Below are positions 48,826-57,729 of a DNA stretch of 64,000 bases, in pieces. Origin of the DNA: CAWAMR01 sp963783095 (GTDB taxonomy: Bacteria; Planctomycetota; Planctomycetia; Gemmatales; Gemmataceae); assembly GCA_963783095.1 (NCBI GenBank), contig CAWAMR010000002.1:1240001-1304000 (forward strand), in the 5' to 3' direction. A program made the position numbers and the translations under genes. Numbering within the stretch: position 1 is the first letter of the stretch; every line of letters starts with the position of its first letter. The notes under the pieces are model-generated. The model saw nothing but the letters and a program-made list of their open reading frames with translations. It ran no database searches and had not been told where the DNA came from.

Positions 48826-49263
48826 TCACGCGGCGACTGCTTCGAGCAATTTCAGGAAATCATCTCGGGCGATCACCCCTTGATATTCGAGTTCAACTCG
48901 AGCTCCAAACAGCACGTAGCTTGGGACGAGATCACTCGGTTTATGGAGTTGAGCCATCAGAAATACACCGGTCTCGGGATGATCGTAGTTGACGTGCGAA
49001 CCACGAATGACGGTTTTCTTGAAACCCAATTGATCGAGAACAGCATCGAATTGAGCAAAGGTAACTCGATTACTCACGATGAAAGACCCCCTCTCGTTGC
49101 TCCAAAATGTCGTCGCGACCAGATCCAGCCCGTAATCGTGAAGCCATCGTTCCACAACATGGCCGGCCAGTAATATCTGACGCTCGACGTGATTGATGCT
49201 CAAGTCAGCGATGACGTGCTCCCGCGTGCGCTGTTTCCGTGGCGGAAATGGACGATGGGCCAT
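48826..49263 (-). CDS. HicA-like protein preceded in frame by a DUF4365 remnant
   Basis: A 145-codon frame with two unlike halves. Residues 1-58 (MAHRPFPPRKQRTREHVIAD, LSINHVERQILLAGHVVERW, LHDYGLDLVATTF) match the start of DUF4365 proteins, which should go on for over 100 residues. Residues 63-145 (MSNRVTFAQFDAVLDQLGFK, KTVIRGSHVNYDHPETGVFL) match a small HicA/YcfA-like fold with the G-S-H catalytic region. A GTG at 49077 with an excellent ribosome site (GAGAGGGGG) lets the second half be made alone as 83 residues, which I consider the real gene. HicA toxins cleave mRNA; no HicB antitoxin is adjacent. Confidence 0.6.
   Translation of the reverse strand: MAHRPFPPRKQRTREHVIADLSINHVERQILLAGHVVERWLHDYGLDLVATTFWSNERGSFIVSNRVTFAQFDAVLDQLGFKKTVIRGSHVNYDHPETGVFLMAQLHKPSDLVPSYVLFGARVELEYQGVIARDDFLKLLEAVAA
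49085..49094 (-). promoter_or_regulatory. Ribosome-binding site for the HicA-like gene
   Basis: GAGAGGGGGT lies about 8 bases before GTG 49077, inside the longer frame, supporting an internal start. Confidence 0.55.
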
Positions 49264-49437
49264 CTCATTGTTCCTGATGGGAGAAAAACCGTGTAACGCG
49301 TTCGAGTTGGATCATGATAATGAATTAGTACATCGCCTGCACTCGGCAAGAATATTGGGAGCAAATGTAATCCGCCACCCGCCTTCGTTCCATTGCCCGA
49401 TCTTGCACCTTCGCTCCTTCTCTTGCTTGCCTGAATT

Positions 49438-50301
49438 TCACCGGACGGGAACTGAAACGCGGAACCCCAGGTAGTCGTCGCGGATGTCCGGGTCGCCCCA
49501 GTTGCGGGACGCCGACCGGCAGCCTAGCGAAGTGTTGATCCAACCGCCGCCACGGTTCACCCGGAAAGAGCCTTCGTTAGTATCCAAGTTTTCGCACCAC
49601 TGCCAGACGTTGCCGTGCATGTCGTACAACCCCCAGGCATTCGGCTTTTTCTCTCCGACCGCGTGAGTTTTGGAATCTGAGTTCTTTTCGTACCAGGCAT
49701 AGTCACCCAGTTTCGCCTCCGCGTCGCCAAAGAAAAACCGGGCGGTGCTTCCCGCTCGACAGGCATATTCCCATTGCTCCTCGTGCGGCAGGCGATAGCC
49801 CGCTCCATTGTCGAGAATTGTCACTTCTGCCTTGGCGATCGATTCATCTTTGTCGCGTTCAATCTTGCTCAGTTTGTAACAGGCACTCTTGCCGTCCATC
49901 GCGCTCAATTTGTTGCAAAACTCGATCGCATCATACCAGTTCACCTGCTCGACCGGATGATCGCCGCTGCCGCCGTTATCTTTGTTGAACTTCGATGGGT
50001 TCCGGCCCATCACTGTCTCGAATTGAGCCTGCGTCACCGTGTGAACTCCCATATAGAAGTCGGCCTTGAAAGTCACTTTCCGTTGCGTCTCGTCGCTGTC
50101 GCGACCTTCCTCTTCCTTCGGTGAACCCATCGTAAACGTCTTGTCTTTCGCCTTGATGAGCTTCAGCTTCAAACTCGGCAATGTCTTCGACTCGATCTGG
50201 TCTTTGAGATCAGCGGCAACGATCTGCCGGATGGAGGTTTCCATGATCAGGATGCACAATCCCAGCACCAACACGGTGAACTTGACTTCGCGCGCACGCA
50301 T
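49438..50301 (-). CDS. SUMF1/formylglycine-generating-enzyme-like exported protein
   Basis: 287 residues with an N-terminal hydrophobic segment (VKFTVLVLGLCILIMETSIR) acting as signal or anchor. The FGE-sulfatase fold follows from about residue 50: FTMGSPKEEEGRDSDETQRK, FYMGVHTVTQAQFETVMGRN, HPVEQVNWYDAIEFCNKLSA, YRLPHEEQWEYACRAGSTAR, WGLYDMHGNVWQWCENL, RVNRGGGWINTSLGCRSASR and YLGFRVSVPVR. The paired active-site Cys of true sulfatase-activating enzymes are not seen at the usual site, so it is more likely one of the many SUMF1-domain proteins of planctomycetes with a binding role. Complete. Confidence 0.9.
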   Translation of the reverse strand: MRAREVKFTVLVLGLCILIMETSIRQIVAADLKDQIESKTLPSLKLKLIKAKDKTFTMGSPKEEEGRDSDETQRKVTFKADFYMGVHTVTQAQFETVMGRNPSKFNKDNGGSGDHPVEQVNWYDAIEFCNKLSAMDGKSACYKLSKIERDKDESIAKAEVTILDNGAGYRLPHEEQWEYACRAGSTARFFFGDAEAKLGDYAWYEKNSDSKTHAVGEKKPNAWGLYDMHGNVWQWCENLDTNEGSFRVNRGGGWINTSLGCRSASRNWGDPDIRDDYLGFRVSVPVR

Positions 50302-50549
50302 AAGGAGTCTCCGGGAAGAATCTCACGAGAACCGAGGGAAGTTGGTGAGCGATGAATCATCCATCCTTGCCTTCCATCAATGGTATACTGGCAACGCTGT
50401 TGGGGCTTCGATGTTGCGAAGATCGGAAAAATGGTTGAGAATGAAAAAACTTGGTGCGATGGCCTTGCGCCGTAGTTGTCTATTCTGTGACAGCATATCC
50501 CGGTAGTTGCAAACTGACCACCCATTCATGGATGACGCGGAGCGTCTTC

Positions 50550-50702
50550 GGTCTGAGCACTCTGAAAGAGTGCGCCAGACAAAGCCCAGGGTTGCCGTAC
50601 TCGGCACACCCTGGGAAATCTTCAACCCGCAAGAGGATCCAGGGTGCGCGGAGTACCGCGACCCTGGGCTTTGTTGGCGCAGACTTTCAGAGTGCCCAGA
50701 CC
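50550..50702. repeat. Long imperfect inverted repeat, 66-bp arms
   Basis: Left arm 50550-50615 (GGTCTGAGCACTCTGAAAGA, ... AAGCCCAGGGTTGCCGTACT) and right arm 50637-50702 are about 85-90% complementary around a 21-base loop. Confidence 0.8.
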
Positions 50703-50890
50703 CGAACGCTTCGCGTTTTGGTCTGTCCTGTTCTTGCCTTTTGAGTGCCTTCTTCACTGATTCTCAATCCGACGTCGCTGTATCTCATTTTAGGTCATCA
50801 TTTTGCTCAACCGACACTTGATTTATGAAAATAAGTACACTAACATAGAGGGGTAGGGGGAAATGTCAGGCGAGGGGCAGAAAGACATTT

Positions 50891-50978
50891 CCGCTTACTT
50901 CGTGCGCGGCTCTCGCCAAAGAGCCGCGCACGAAGTAAGCGGTTGCTCTCGCCAAAGAGCCGCGCACGAAGTAAGCGG
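50891..50978. repeat. Palindrome plus 36-bp tandem unit
   Basis: CCGCTTACTTCGTGCGCGGC ... complementary arm ending CGCACGAAGTAAGCGG at 50942, then a second copy of the unit TTGCTCTCGCCAAAGAGCCG to 50978. Confidence 0.8.
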
Positions 50979-51296
50979 TTGCTCTCTGCGCAAAACCTCC
51001 GCGTCGCGGCTACACAGGCGTCTTGCTTCAAAAAGTCTCAATCCTGAGCGCGCGTAGTATAGCTTTCGGGGCAAATGTGATGATGGCCTTTTGATTGTTC
51101 TGAACAAGTTGGTACATATTCATTTTTCGTCTGACATTCTTTGCAGCGTTCGCTGCAAAACGCTTCTCAGTAACTTTGCCATAATAAAACGATCGTCGAT
51201 GTGATATTATGGCAAAGTTGCTTGGCGAAACGGGCCGGTGTCGTGGGCTGGACTCCGTTCAAAGAACTTCCAAATAACTTGGCAGTTGATCGCAAA

Positions 51297-51795
51297 TACG
51301 AACGAACGAATTCACGAATGCCGTGCTACAAATTGCTACAAAAATTGGCAAAATCTGGGTTGCGGAGCAACGATTGAATAACCAAACAAACGAGGCGATA
51401 CACGCCATGTTACAAATTGCTACAAAAATCGGCTTGCATATAGATGATCAAAAGTACGAACAAACGAATTCACGAATGTAGTGCTTCCAAGAACTAAAGC
51501 CAATCAAACGCTTATTGATTTGATGGATTGGCGAAGTTTTTGCTGATGAGCCCGAAACCGGGCGCAGACGCTACAAATTGCTACAAAAATGTTGGATTGC
51601 GGATCAACAATTGAATAACCAAACAAACGAGGCTGTGTTACAAATTGCTACAAGAATCGGCTTGCACATAGATGATCAAAAGTACGAACAAACGAATTCA
51701 CGAATGTCGTGCTACAAATTGCTACAAAAATGTTGGATTGCGGATCAACGATTAAATAACCAAACAAACGAGGCGGCTACAAATTGCTACAGATT
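51297..51795. repeat. A/T-rich imperfect tandem array, unit about 141 bp, three copies
   Basis: The marker CAAACAAACGAGGC occurs at 51383, 51620 and 51761. Each unit also has ACGAATTCACGAATG and GCTACAAATTGCTACAAAAA. Units 2 and 3 are 141 bp apart; between units 1 and 2 about 96 bp of unrelated sequence is inserted. Base composition is far more A/T-rich than the flanks. It ends at the 3' end of the broken DUF1501 gene. Confidence 0.8.
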
Positions 51796-51802
51796 TTCGT
51801 TC

Positions 51803-53193
51803 TCACCCAAACAGATCCAGGATCGGCGTTCCGGTGCTCAAAGGCTGCGATATTCCGTTCTTGGTCACGCGCGATTCAAACGGAACTCCCAGGGCGTGGT
51901 AGATCGTGGCGCCGAAGTCCTGGGGCCGAACTGGTTTGTCCTTCACGTAGGCGCCGATCTTGTCGGATTCGCCGTAGACCATTCCGCCGCGAATGCCGGC
52001 GCCGGCCAGGATCGCGGAATAGCACGGCGGCCAGTGCTGCCGGCCCGGAATAGCCGTTGTTCTGGTTGATGCGCGGCGTGCGGCCAAACTCGCCCACCAC
52101 GACCACCAGTGTGCTCTCCAGCAAGCCGCGCTCTTGCAGATCGACGAGCAACGCCGACAGTGCCTGATCGAGACGCGGCAAGCACCAGCCCATGCCGTAG
52201 GAGCCGTTGCCGAAGGCGTTGCCCATGCCCATGTCGCCGCCGTGCATGTCCCAGCTCGAACTGGGCGGTCCGTTCCGCCCTGGTTCGGAGATGGGCCGGT
52301 CCAGCCGTTGACGGTGACGAAGCCGACGCCCGCCTCGACCAGCCTGCGGGCCAGAAGCAGGTTTTGTCCCAGCGGATGGCGGCCGTAGCGGTCGCGCAGA
52401 CGGGGATCTTCGCGGTCGAGTTCGAATGCCTGTCGACGGTCCGGTCGAAGTCGCCAGATCGAAGCCGTGCTGGTGAATGTCCTGCCAGTTGCCTTGCGGG
52501 CTTTCGCCTCGGCCGTGCTCCAGGTCGATGCCAGCAGATCGTGCGGCGATCCTGCATGCGCTCGGGCGTTTCATTGACCGCGAAGACATCGGGCGCTTTG
52601 AAGCTCGGCATGGCCGGATGATTGTCGGCCGAGCCGACGAAGAGCGGGGCATACGGAGCGCCCAGCGAGCCGCCCGTGCCGATATTCGGAGCGCAGAAGA
52701 CCGGATCGCCGACGCACTTGATCAGCCAGACATAAGAGGCGATGTTGCGCTGGCTGGGTCGAACCTTGGCCAGGATGGAGCCGATGTAGGGCGAGTCCGC
52801 GGCCGCGCTGGCCTGGCCGCTCAGGCAGTGGTGCATGGCGTCGAAATGATTGCTGATGTTGCCGGGATGCGTCATCGAGCGGATCAAGGCGAAATGCTGG
52901 GTCAGCTTGGCCAGGTTCTGGTGCAGCTCGCTGATGCGCATGCCGGGGACCGTCGTGGCGATCGGCTTATAGGGGCCGCGAATTTCCGCGGGGGCTTCGG
53001 GCTTCAGGTCCCAGGTATCGAGGTGGCTGGGCCCGCCGCACAGCAAGATGAAGATGCACGATTTCTCGGCCGATCCCTGGGTAGGACTGCTCCCAACGCG
53101 CGCTGCAACAATACCCGGAGTGGTCAGGCTCAAAGCACCAATTCCGCCCATCTGAAGAAGTCGGCGGCGCGAGAGGGTGCGAGATTGGTTCAT
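51803..53193 (-). pseudogene. DUF1501 protein with Tat signal, broken by several indels
   Basis: ATG 53193. Tat signal (LSRRRLLQMGGIGALSLTTP), then DUF1501 blocks CIFILLCGGPSHLDTWDLKP, HFALIRSMTHPGNISNHFDA and PYIGSILAKVRPSQRNIASY in the first frame. After about 52560 the frame changes at least five times: SIDLEHGRGESPQGNWQDIH, RLVEAG, SSSWDMHGGDMGMGNAFGNG, RLDQALSALLVDLQERGLLE, VVVVGEFGRTPRINQ, then GIRGGMVYGESDKIGAYVKD and LSTGTPILDLFG to the stop at 51803. The repaired length of about 463 residues is normal. No PSCyt1/DUF1549 partner is adjacent. The indels are concentrated in its GC-rich centre (52090-52560). Confidence 0.85.
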
Positions 53194-53418
53194 TAATCTT
53201 CTCCCAGGGGCAGGCAGGAATGGAATCGGCAGGCAGGTTATCGAGCAAGCTTCTCGGATGATGACATCCGGTGGTGGAATAGAGAGTACACGAAAAGCGC
53301 GCTGATGTCACTGCAAAAAGCAGGAAATGATATTTGCGCCAAGCCATAGACAGCCATCCTGCGATCGCTATCCTTCGTACTGCCAAGGCTCGGATGGCCG
53401 ATTCGATGGAGACAATCC

Positions 53419-54369
53419 ATGTTCTATCTGCAATTGCTGGTACTGCCCGCTCTGTTTGCTCTGTGGATGGGACTGCGCCGGCGGCAACAACTACGGCGTT
53501 CTCATCTAACAGTGCCCTTCTGGATCTTCACTCTGCTGCTGTGGATGGTTGCCGGCTATGGCCTATGGTATTTCCATCGTCCGTTGCCGGTTCCTGTTCG
53601 GACGGAGCTGGCTCCAGGCGTAACCTATATCCGGGAGGTTCGATCGTTTCCGAGGCAGATCGTTGTGCACGTCGTTGAATTCAATCTCGATCAGCCGGGA
53701 CTGGAGTTCCTGGTCACTCCCGCTGACTCAAACGACGACCATCCACTCAAGGCTCGCACAACGACCGGGTTTATCGATGAGTTCGGTGTCCAGGTAGCGA
53801 TTAACGGGAGTTTCTTCTATCCCTTTCACTCGAATGGGCCATTCGATTACTATCCCCACGTCGGGGATCCGTGTTCGCCCGCTGGGTTTTGCACGTCGCG
53901 AGGCTCCGCGTATTCGGAACCCGAAAATGGCTTCGCCATTCTGAACATTAGCAATGATAATCGTGTAACGATCGGCGCGAGTGTTGAGGGAGCCTATAAC
54001 GCCGTTTCCGGGAAGCCCATCCTCATCAAGGACGGTGAACTTTCACCGGGGCTAAAAAACAATCCCGACCCGCTCAATTCGGAAACAGCGGTTGCTGTAG
54101 ATCGCTCGGGGCGCAAGATGTGGTGGATCGTTGTGGACGGCCGGCAACCCAGTTACAGCGCTGGGATCAGTACCGTGGAATTGGCCGAACTATGTCAGGA
54201 ATTGGGAGCCTGGAATGCCATTGCGCTGGATGGCGGCGGGTCAAGTACGATGGCAATAAAACAAGCGGGCGGCACGGGGGAAGTATTGAATTGCCCGATT
54301 CATGGGCGACATCCACCCGGCAGACAAAGGCCGGTGGCCAATCACATTGGGGCTTACTTTAGAAGATAG
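53419..54369 (+). CDS. Phosphodiester glycosidase (NAGPA-domain) membrane protein
   Basis: 316 residues. Two N-terminal membrane helices (FYLQLLVLPALFALWMGL; VPFWIFTLLLWMVAGYGLWY) are followed by an extracytoplasmic NAGPA (DUF2233) domain: LAPGVTYIREVRSFPRQIVV, GVQVAINGSFFYPFHSNGPF, RKMWWIVVDGRQPSYSAGIS and WNAIALDGGGSSTMAIKQ, the last being the hallmark Asp-Gly-Gly-Gly-Ser-Ser active region, and finally RPVANHIGAYFRR. The domain cleaves N-acetylglucosamine-1-phosphodiester bonds in the human homologue and cell-wall or capsule sugars in bacteria. Substrate here unknown. Complete; transcribed alone. Confidence 0.9.
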   Translation: MFYLQLLVLPALFALWMGLRRRQQLRRSHLTVPFWIFTLLLWMVAGYGLWYFHRPLPVPVRTELAPGVTYIREVRSFPRQIVVHVVEFNLDQPGLEFLVTPADSNDDHPLKARTTTGFIDEFGVQVAINGSFFYPFHSNGPFDYYPHVGDPCSPAGFCTSRGSAYSEPENGFAILNISNDNRVTIGASVEGAYNAVSGKPILIKDGELSPGLKNNPDPLNSETAVAVDRSGRKMWWIVVDGRQPSYSAGISTVELAELCQELGAWNAIALDGGGSSTMAIKQAGGTGEVLNCPIHGRHPPGRQRPVANHIGAYFRR

Positions 54370-54463
54370 TGGACAGTGGTCAGTGGATAGTGGTCAGAAA
54401 ATGCAAAGACAATTGTCTCCTGTATTTACTGACCACTGACCACTGTCCCCTGTCCACTGAAAA
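54367..54463. repeat. Inverted array of 7-bp CAGTGGT-type units
   Basis: TAGTGGACAGTGGTCAGTGG ... and inverse CTGACCACTGACCACTGTCC, separated by about 35 bases. It lies between convergent genes. Same family as 18070. Confidence 0.75.
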
Positions 54464-55000
54464 CTATCGGCAATTTGGGCAAGTGCTGGCGGGGGCGGTG
54501 CCATAGTATCGGATCGTGCCCTGTTGATAGGTTTTCGGAGCAGGGGGAGGAGCCACTTCTTCAACCGATTCCGTCGAAAGTACAACCCGATTCGCATCGG
54601 AGTACTTTTCGAGTGCCTTGGTCAGATCAGTCTGGCTCAAGTCACCGGTGTGACTGAATGCCTGGCTGTTGCCAGTCCGGTCGCTGATAACCAGACCCTT
54701 GTTCTTGACCTCAAACGCTTCAGCGAGTTTATGGCCGGAACTGGTTTCGGCGTCAATGTAGACACAGACAAACTTGGAGTTCAATAATTTGGCAGCTTGC
54801 TCGTCGATCTTTCCGTCTTTGGCGATGGTTTCCCAGCCCGTCTTCCCAGTACCGATGAAGACTGCCAAAGGCTTGCCGGCTTCCGACGCTTGCAACTTTG
54901 CTTGACGATAATCGTTTTGCCAAGTTGGAGTCCATTTTGCCGGGATGTTGTTTTCGGCAAAGTTTCCACTCAGGGCGATCAACGCGATCAATGCGTTCAT
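54464..55000 (-). CDS. Thioredoxin-fold exported protein
   Basis: 178 residues from ATG 55000 (GGAGG five bases upstream); the open frame is longer but the upstream part is non-coding. A weak signal peptide (MNALIALIALSGNFA) is followed by WQNDYRQAKLQASEAGKPLA, VFIGTGKTGWETIAKDGKID, AAKLLNSKFVCVYIDAETSS and AEAFEVKNKGLVISDRTGNS: a thioredoxin-like fold of the DUF255/Thioredoxin_7 kind without a C-x-x-C pair, so not an ordinary redox enzyme. The C-terminal 30 residues (EEVAPPPAPKTYQQ ... TCPNCR) are disordered with a Cys pair. Role unknown. Confidence 0.7.
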   Translation of the reverse strand: MNALIALIALSGNFAENNIPAKWTPTWQNDYRQAKLQASEAGKPLAVFIGTGKTGWETIAKDGKIDEQAAKLLNSKFVCVYIDAETSSGHKLAEAFEVKNKGLVISDRTGNSQAFSHTGDLSQTDLTKALEKYSDANRVVLSTESVEEVAPPPAPKTYQQGTIRYYGTAPASTCPNCR

Positions 55001-55466
55001 CCGATCCTCCATACAAGTTGAGACATCATGTTGCACCCCCGCTCGAACATTCCGAGCGGTCGGATTGCAACAGTTGTAAGGGTTACTCCGAGCATCGACA
55101 ACCCTGGAAGACATCGAAAGTGGAAAAAACTACCCAAAGTAGGCCGTACCATTAAGTTATATTTTGTGCAGAAATGGCATATTATCAGTTGTAGATAGGT
55201 TGATGCGTGTTCGATTTCGGAAGATGGGAAAGATAGAGAAGCGATTGCAAGTCCGACACCGGTAAAATGTTGCGCGAGTTTGGATAACTATCCCAAGCCT
55301 CCCTATCCCCGCAGCTTTCCAATTCCGCTACTGTTTGCCAGTTCTATTTCTCAACTTGGCGCGGATTGGGTGATAAAGATGGAAAGTTGAGCGCCATTGG
55401 GAGTTGTCGGAGTCATGCAGCGATTGGAGATGATGGATGGACTAAGTAAACTGGGAAAGATCATTG
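55001..55466. other. Intergenic, no gene seen
   Basis: Short ORFs on both strands are out of register with any family. A/T-rich near 55140-55190, likely the promoter area of the minus-strand gene upstream of 55000. No repeat was found. Confidence 0.4.
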
Positions 55467-56132
55467 TCATCCTCGGTGGCTTGCCAAACTTGGAAGTACC
55501 GCCCAAGCGATCCACAGCGTCAATCCAAACAACACCCGCAAACCGGCCTGGAGCGACACCCACCAGAGCGTCTGATGAAGCAACCCTTTGCCTTCCTCCA
55601 TCGCCTTGCGTACTTCGATGTCGACCATTTTGCGCGGGTTGATGAATCCCAGTGTGAACCAGCGAACGACCGGGGCTTTCCAGGATGTCAACCAGTGCTC
55701 AGCTTCGTCGAGGTATCTTTCCGTCTCGACCCGGTCGATTCGGCCGACCCGGATAATGAAATAGAGATCGACCGCCAGCATTGCTGCGCCTGCCAGGCAG
55801 ATGCCGGGGAACATCCACCATTCGGTGGTCAGGTCGTTGCCGGTGATGTCGGCTTCGGGCCAGATGATCCGCGTGCAAACGACCTGAATGACGATCAATG
55901 TGATGGCAACCGCAGCGGGCCGAATGGTGGTCCAGGTCAGGAACATGAGCCAGTGCTTCTTGATCTGCTGAAGAACGCGCGGCCAGCGACCGGACATCGT
56001 CATGACCAGATGCACGATGTCGCGATATTGACGCAGACGGCGAAACGTGCTCAGGACAAAGGCTACGGTCAGATAGAATGTGAATAGATGAAGCAGGTTG
56101 AATTTGAGTAAATCGTCCATCAGCTCATCCAC
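55467..56132 (-). CDS. Four-helix membrane protein of unknown function
   Basis: 221 residues with four predicted membrane helices: LLHLFTFYLTVAFVLSTF (residues 10-28), AAVAITLIVIQVVC (73-87), FPGICLAGAAMLAVDLYFII (110-130) and LRVLFGLTLWIAWAVL (197-213). Between helices 3 and 4 lies a cytosolic part, ETERYLDEAEHWLTSWKAPV and NPRKMVDIEVRKAMEEGKGL. I recognise no domain; the pattern occurs in planctomycete hypothetical proteins. It is divergent from the next gene, 120 bases apart. Confidence 0.65.
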   Translation of the reverse strand: MDELMDDLLKFNLLHLFTFYLTVAFVLSTFRRLRQYRDIVHLVMTMSGRWPRVLQQIKKHWLMFLTWTTIRPAAVAITLIVIQVVCTRIIWPEADITGNDLTTEWWMFPGICLAGAAMLAVDLYFIIRVGRIDRVETERYLDEAEHWLTSWKAPVVRWFTLGFINPRKMVDIEVRKAMEEGKGLLHQTLWWVSLQAGLRVLFGLTLWIAWAVLPSLASHRG

Positions 56133-56252
56133 CTAAGTGCTCTGTCTATTCTATCTTTCCCTCTTTTCCTCATCGGACTTTTTGGCGCAAATCCTTGACC
56201 CGGTCCCCCGATAGGTTTACGCTTTACATCCGCTCCAAACGGAATACTCTCC

Positions 56253-57395
56253 ATGACCCGACGATTCGGCTTTCTGAACCGGGGCTTTTCCCGTCGATCC
56301 CACCAGATCGCATTATTCATCATCCTATTGTTGCTGTCGGGATGCCAGCGCGCGAACCACAGCTATCGAATCGTTGTCATTCCCAAGGGGATGACACACG
56401 AGTTCTGGCAATCGATTCGTCGAGGCTCCGAGCGTGCTGCCGCCGATTTTGGCGAAGAAGGAATCGGTGTCGAGATTATCTGGAACGGACCGCTTCGGGA
56501 GAAAGACATTCTCGATCAAATCTCGATCGTGGATCGCCGCATCGCCACCGGCGTTGACGGCATCGTTCTTGCGCCGCAACACAGTCAAATCCTTTCCGCT
56601 CCCATCAAGCGAGCCAGGGAAGAAGGCATCCCGGTGGTGATCATCGATTCGGGGCTGTCTTATGAACCAGGGTACATCAAATACGTGGCCACCGACAACT
56701 ATAACGGCGGCTGGATGGCGGCGGAGCATTTGGCGAAAACCCTGATCGCCGAAGGGAAAACCGAACCGAAGTTGATTCTCTTGCGCTACCAGGTTGGCTC
56801 CGAAAGCACCGAGCAGCGCGAACAGGGTTTTCTCGATTACTTCGATCCCCTCAACAAGAAACGACCTCGGCACGAGTCGCCTCCCAAAGTACGGTGGCTC
56901 TCCACCAATCAATATGCGGGCGCAACTCGGGACAGTGCGAGCCGGGTTGCCGGGCCGCTGGTGCAGCAGTTCAAGGATCAGGCCGATGCGATTTTCGCGC
57001 CCAACGAATCGTCCGCCAGCGGTACATTAGACGTGCTTCGGAGCCTCGATCTGCATCTGATGAATAAGAAGGGAAACCGCAAGATCCATCTAATGGCCTT
57101 CGATTCCAGCCAGCCTTTGTTGCAGGCGATCGCCGAGGGAAACGTCGATGGGTCGATCATTCAAGATCCGTATTACATGGGCTATCTTGCGGTCGATACA
57201 CTGGTGCGATATCTCAAGGGCGAAGATGTCAACAAGGGCCGGACGGAGATGTCGGTAAGCACTACGGAATATCTCGTCACGCCAAAGAATATCAACGATC
57301 TCGAAACCGTGAAGCGCTATGACCCTGTGAAACAGGCAGAACGAGACATGCGCCGGGAACGAAGGGAGAGGCAGACGTCAACCGCACGGCAGTAA
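56253..57395 (+). CDS. Sugar ABC transporter substrate-binding lipoprotein (periplasmic-binding protein 4 type)
   Basis: 380 residues. Lipobox LLSGC near residue 30 after a hydrophobic segment (IALFIILLLLSGC), so a lipid-anchored protein. The fold is that of RbsB-type binding proteins: YRIVVIPKGMTHEFWQSIRR, GVEIIWNGPLREKDILDQIS, GVDGIVLAPQHSQI, IPVVIIDSGLSYEPGYIKYV, TDNYNGGWMAAEHLAKTL, DAIFAPNESSASGTLDVL, HLMAFDSSQPLLQAIAEGNV, GSIIQDPYYMGYLAV. No permease or ATPase gene is adjacent, so it works with transporter parts encoded elsewhere or as a sensor. The C-terminus is basic. Confidence 0.9.
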   Translation: MTRRFGFLNRGFSRRSHQIALFIILLLLSGCQRANHSYRIVVIPKGMTHEFWQSIRRGSERAAADFGEEGIGVEIIWNGPLREKDILDQISIVDRRIATGVDGIVLAPQHSQILSAPIKRAREEGIPVVIIDSGLSYEPGYIKYVATDNYNGGWMAAEHLAKTLIAEGKTEPKLILLRYQVGSESTEQREQGFLDYFDPLNKKRPRHESPPKVRWLSTNQYAGATRDSASRVAGPLVQQFKDQADAIFAPNESSASGTLDVLRSLDLHLMNKKGNRKIHLMAFDSSQPLLQAIAEGNVDGSIIQDPYYMGYLAVDTLVRYLKGEDVNKGRTEMSVSTTEYLVTPKNINDLETVKRYDPVKQAERDMRRERRERQTSTARQ

Positions 57396-57495
57396 TTCCT
57401 TGTGGCCTGCTTATTTCTGGGTTATGGTAAGTGGAGTAACTTCAAGAAGACCAATCATGATGCCAGCGTCCTCAAAGAGTTGGAGCAAGTATCCC

Positions 57496-57729
57496 ATGTC
57501 TAACATTACTCTCGAAGAAGCCCAAACACATTTGGCTGAGGTTATCGACAACCTCAAGCCCGACGAAGAACTTGTCATTACAAAAAATGATCAACCTATC
57601 GCTCGGTTGATGCGAATCACTCCACCATCGAAAGAACCGCGCCGTCCAGGTACTCTTAGAGGAACGGTACTCTACATGGCACCCGACTTCGATGCTCCTC
57701 TGGAAGATTTCAAGGAGTACATGGAGTGA
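57496..57729 (+). CDS. Phd/YefM-type antitoxin
   Basis: 77 residues from ATG 57496; the frame extends upstream without coding character. MSNITLEEAQTHLAEVIDNL, KPDEELVITKNDQPIARLMR is the standard Phd/YefM DNA-binding N-terminus (repressor of its own operon). The C-terminal LYMAPDFDAPLEDFKEYME is the toxin-binding tail typical of antitoxins for PIN toxins. Its stop overlaps a GTG that begins the PIN gene, of which only a stub remains. Confidence 0.85.
   Translation: MSNITLEEAQTHLAEVIDNLKPDEELVITKNDQPIARLMRITPPSKEPRRPGTLRGTVLYMAPDFDAPLEDFKEYME

Larger units (their letters stand above)
50302..51802. other. 1.5-kb gene-free, repeat-rich region
   Basis: No convincing gene on either strand. It holds a long hairpin (50550-50702), a 36-bp tandem/palindromic repeat (50891-50978) and an A/T-rich tandem array (51297-51795). 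A TGGTATACT site lies near 50383-50391. ORFs here are read through repeats and lack family features. Confidence 0.6.

Noticed and set aside
50377..50821. Overlapping ORFs on both strands in the 50.4-50.8 kb region
   Set aside because: All read through a long inverted repeat; open frames are a by-product of its composition.
51297..51795. Possible CRISPR array
   Set aside because: Units are about 141 bp, imperfect and contiguous, without constant short repeats and unique spacers; no cas gene.
51578..52069. 163-codon ORF with repeated L-L-Q-K-C-W-I-A-D-Q peptide
   Set aside because: The repeated peptide is the translation of the tandem DNA array, and the rest is antisense to the broken DUF1501.
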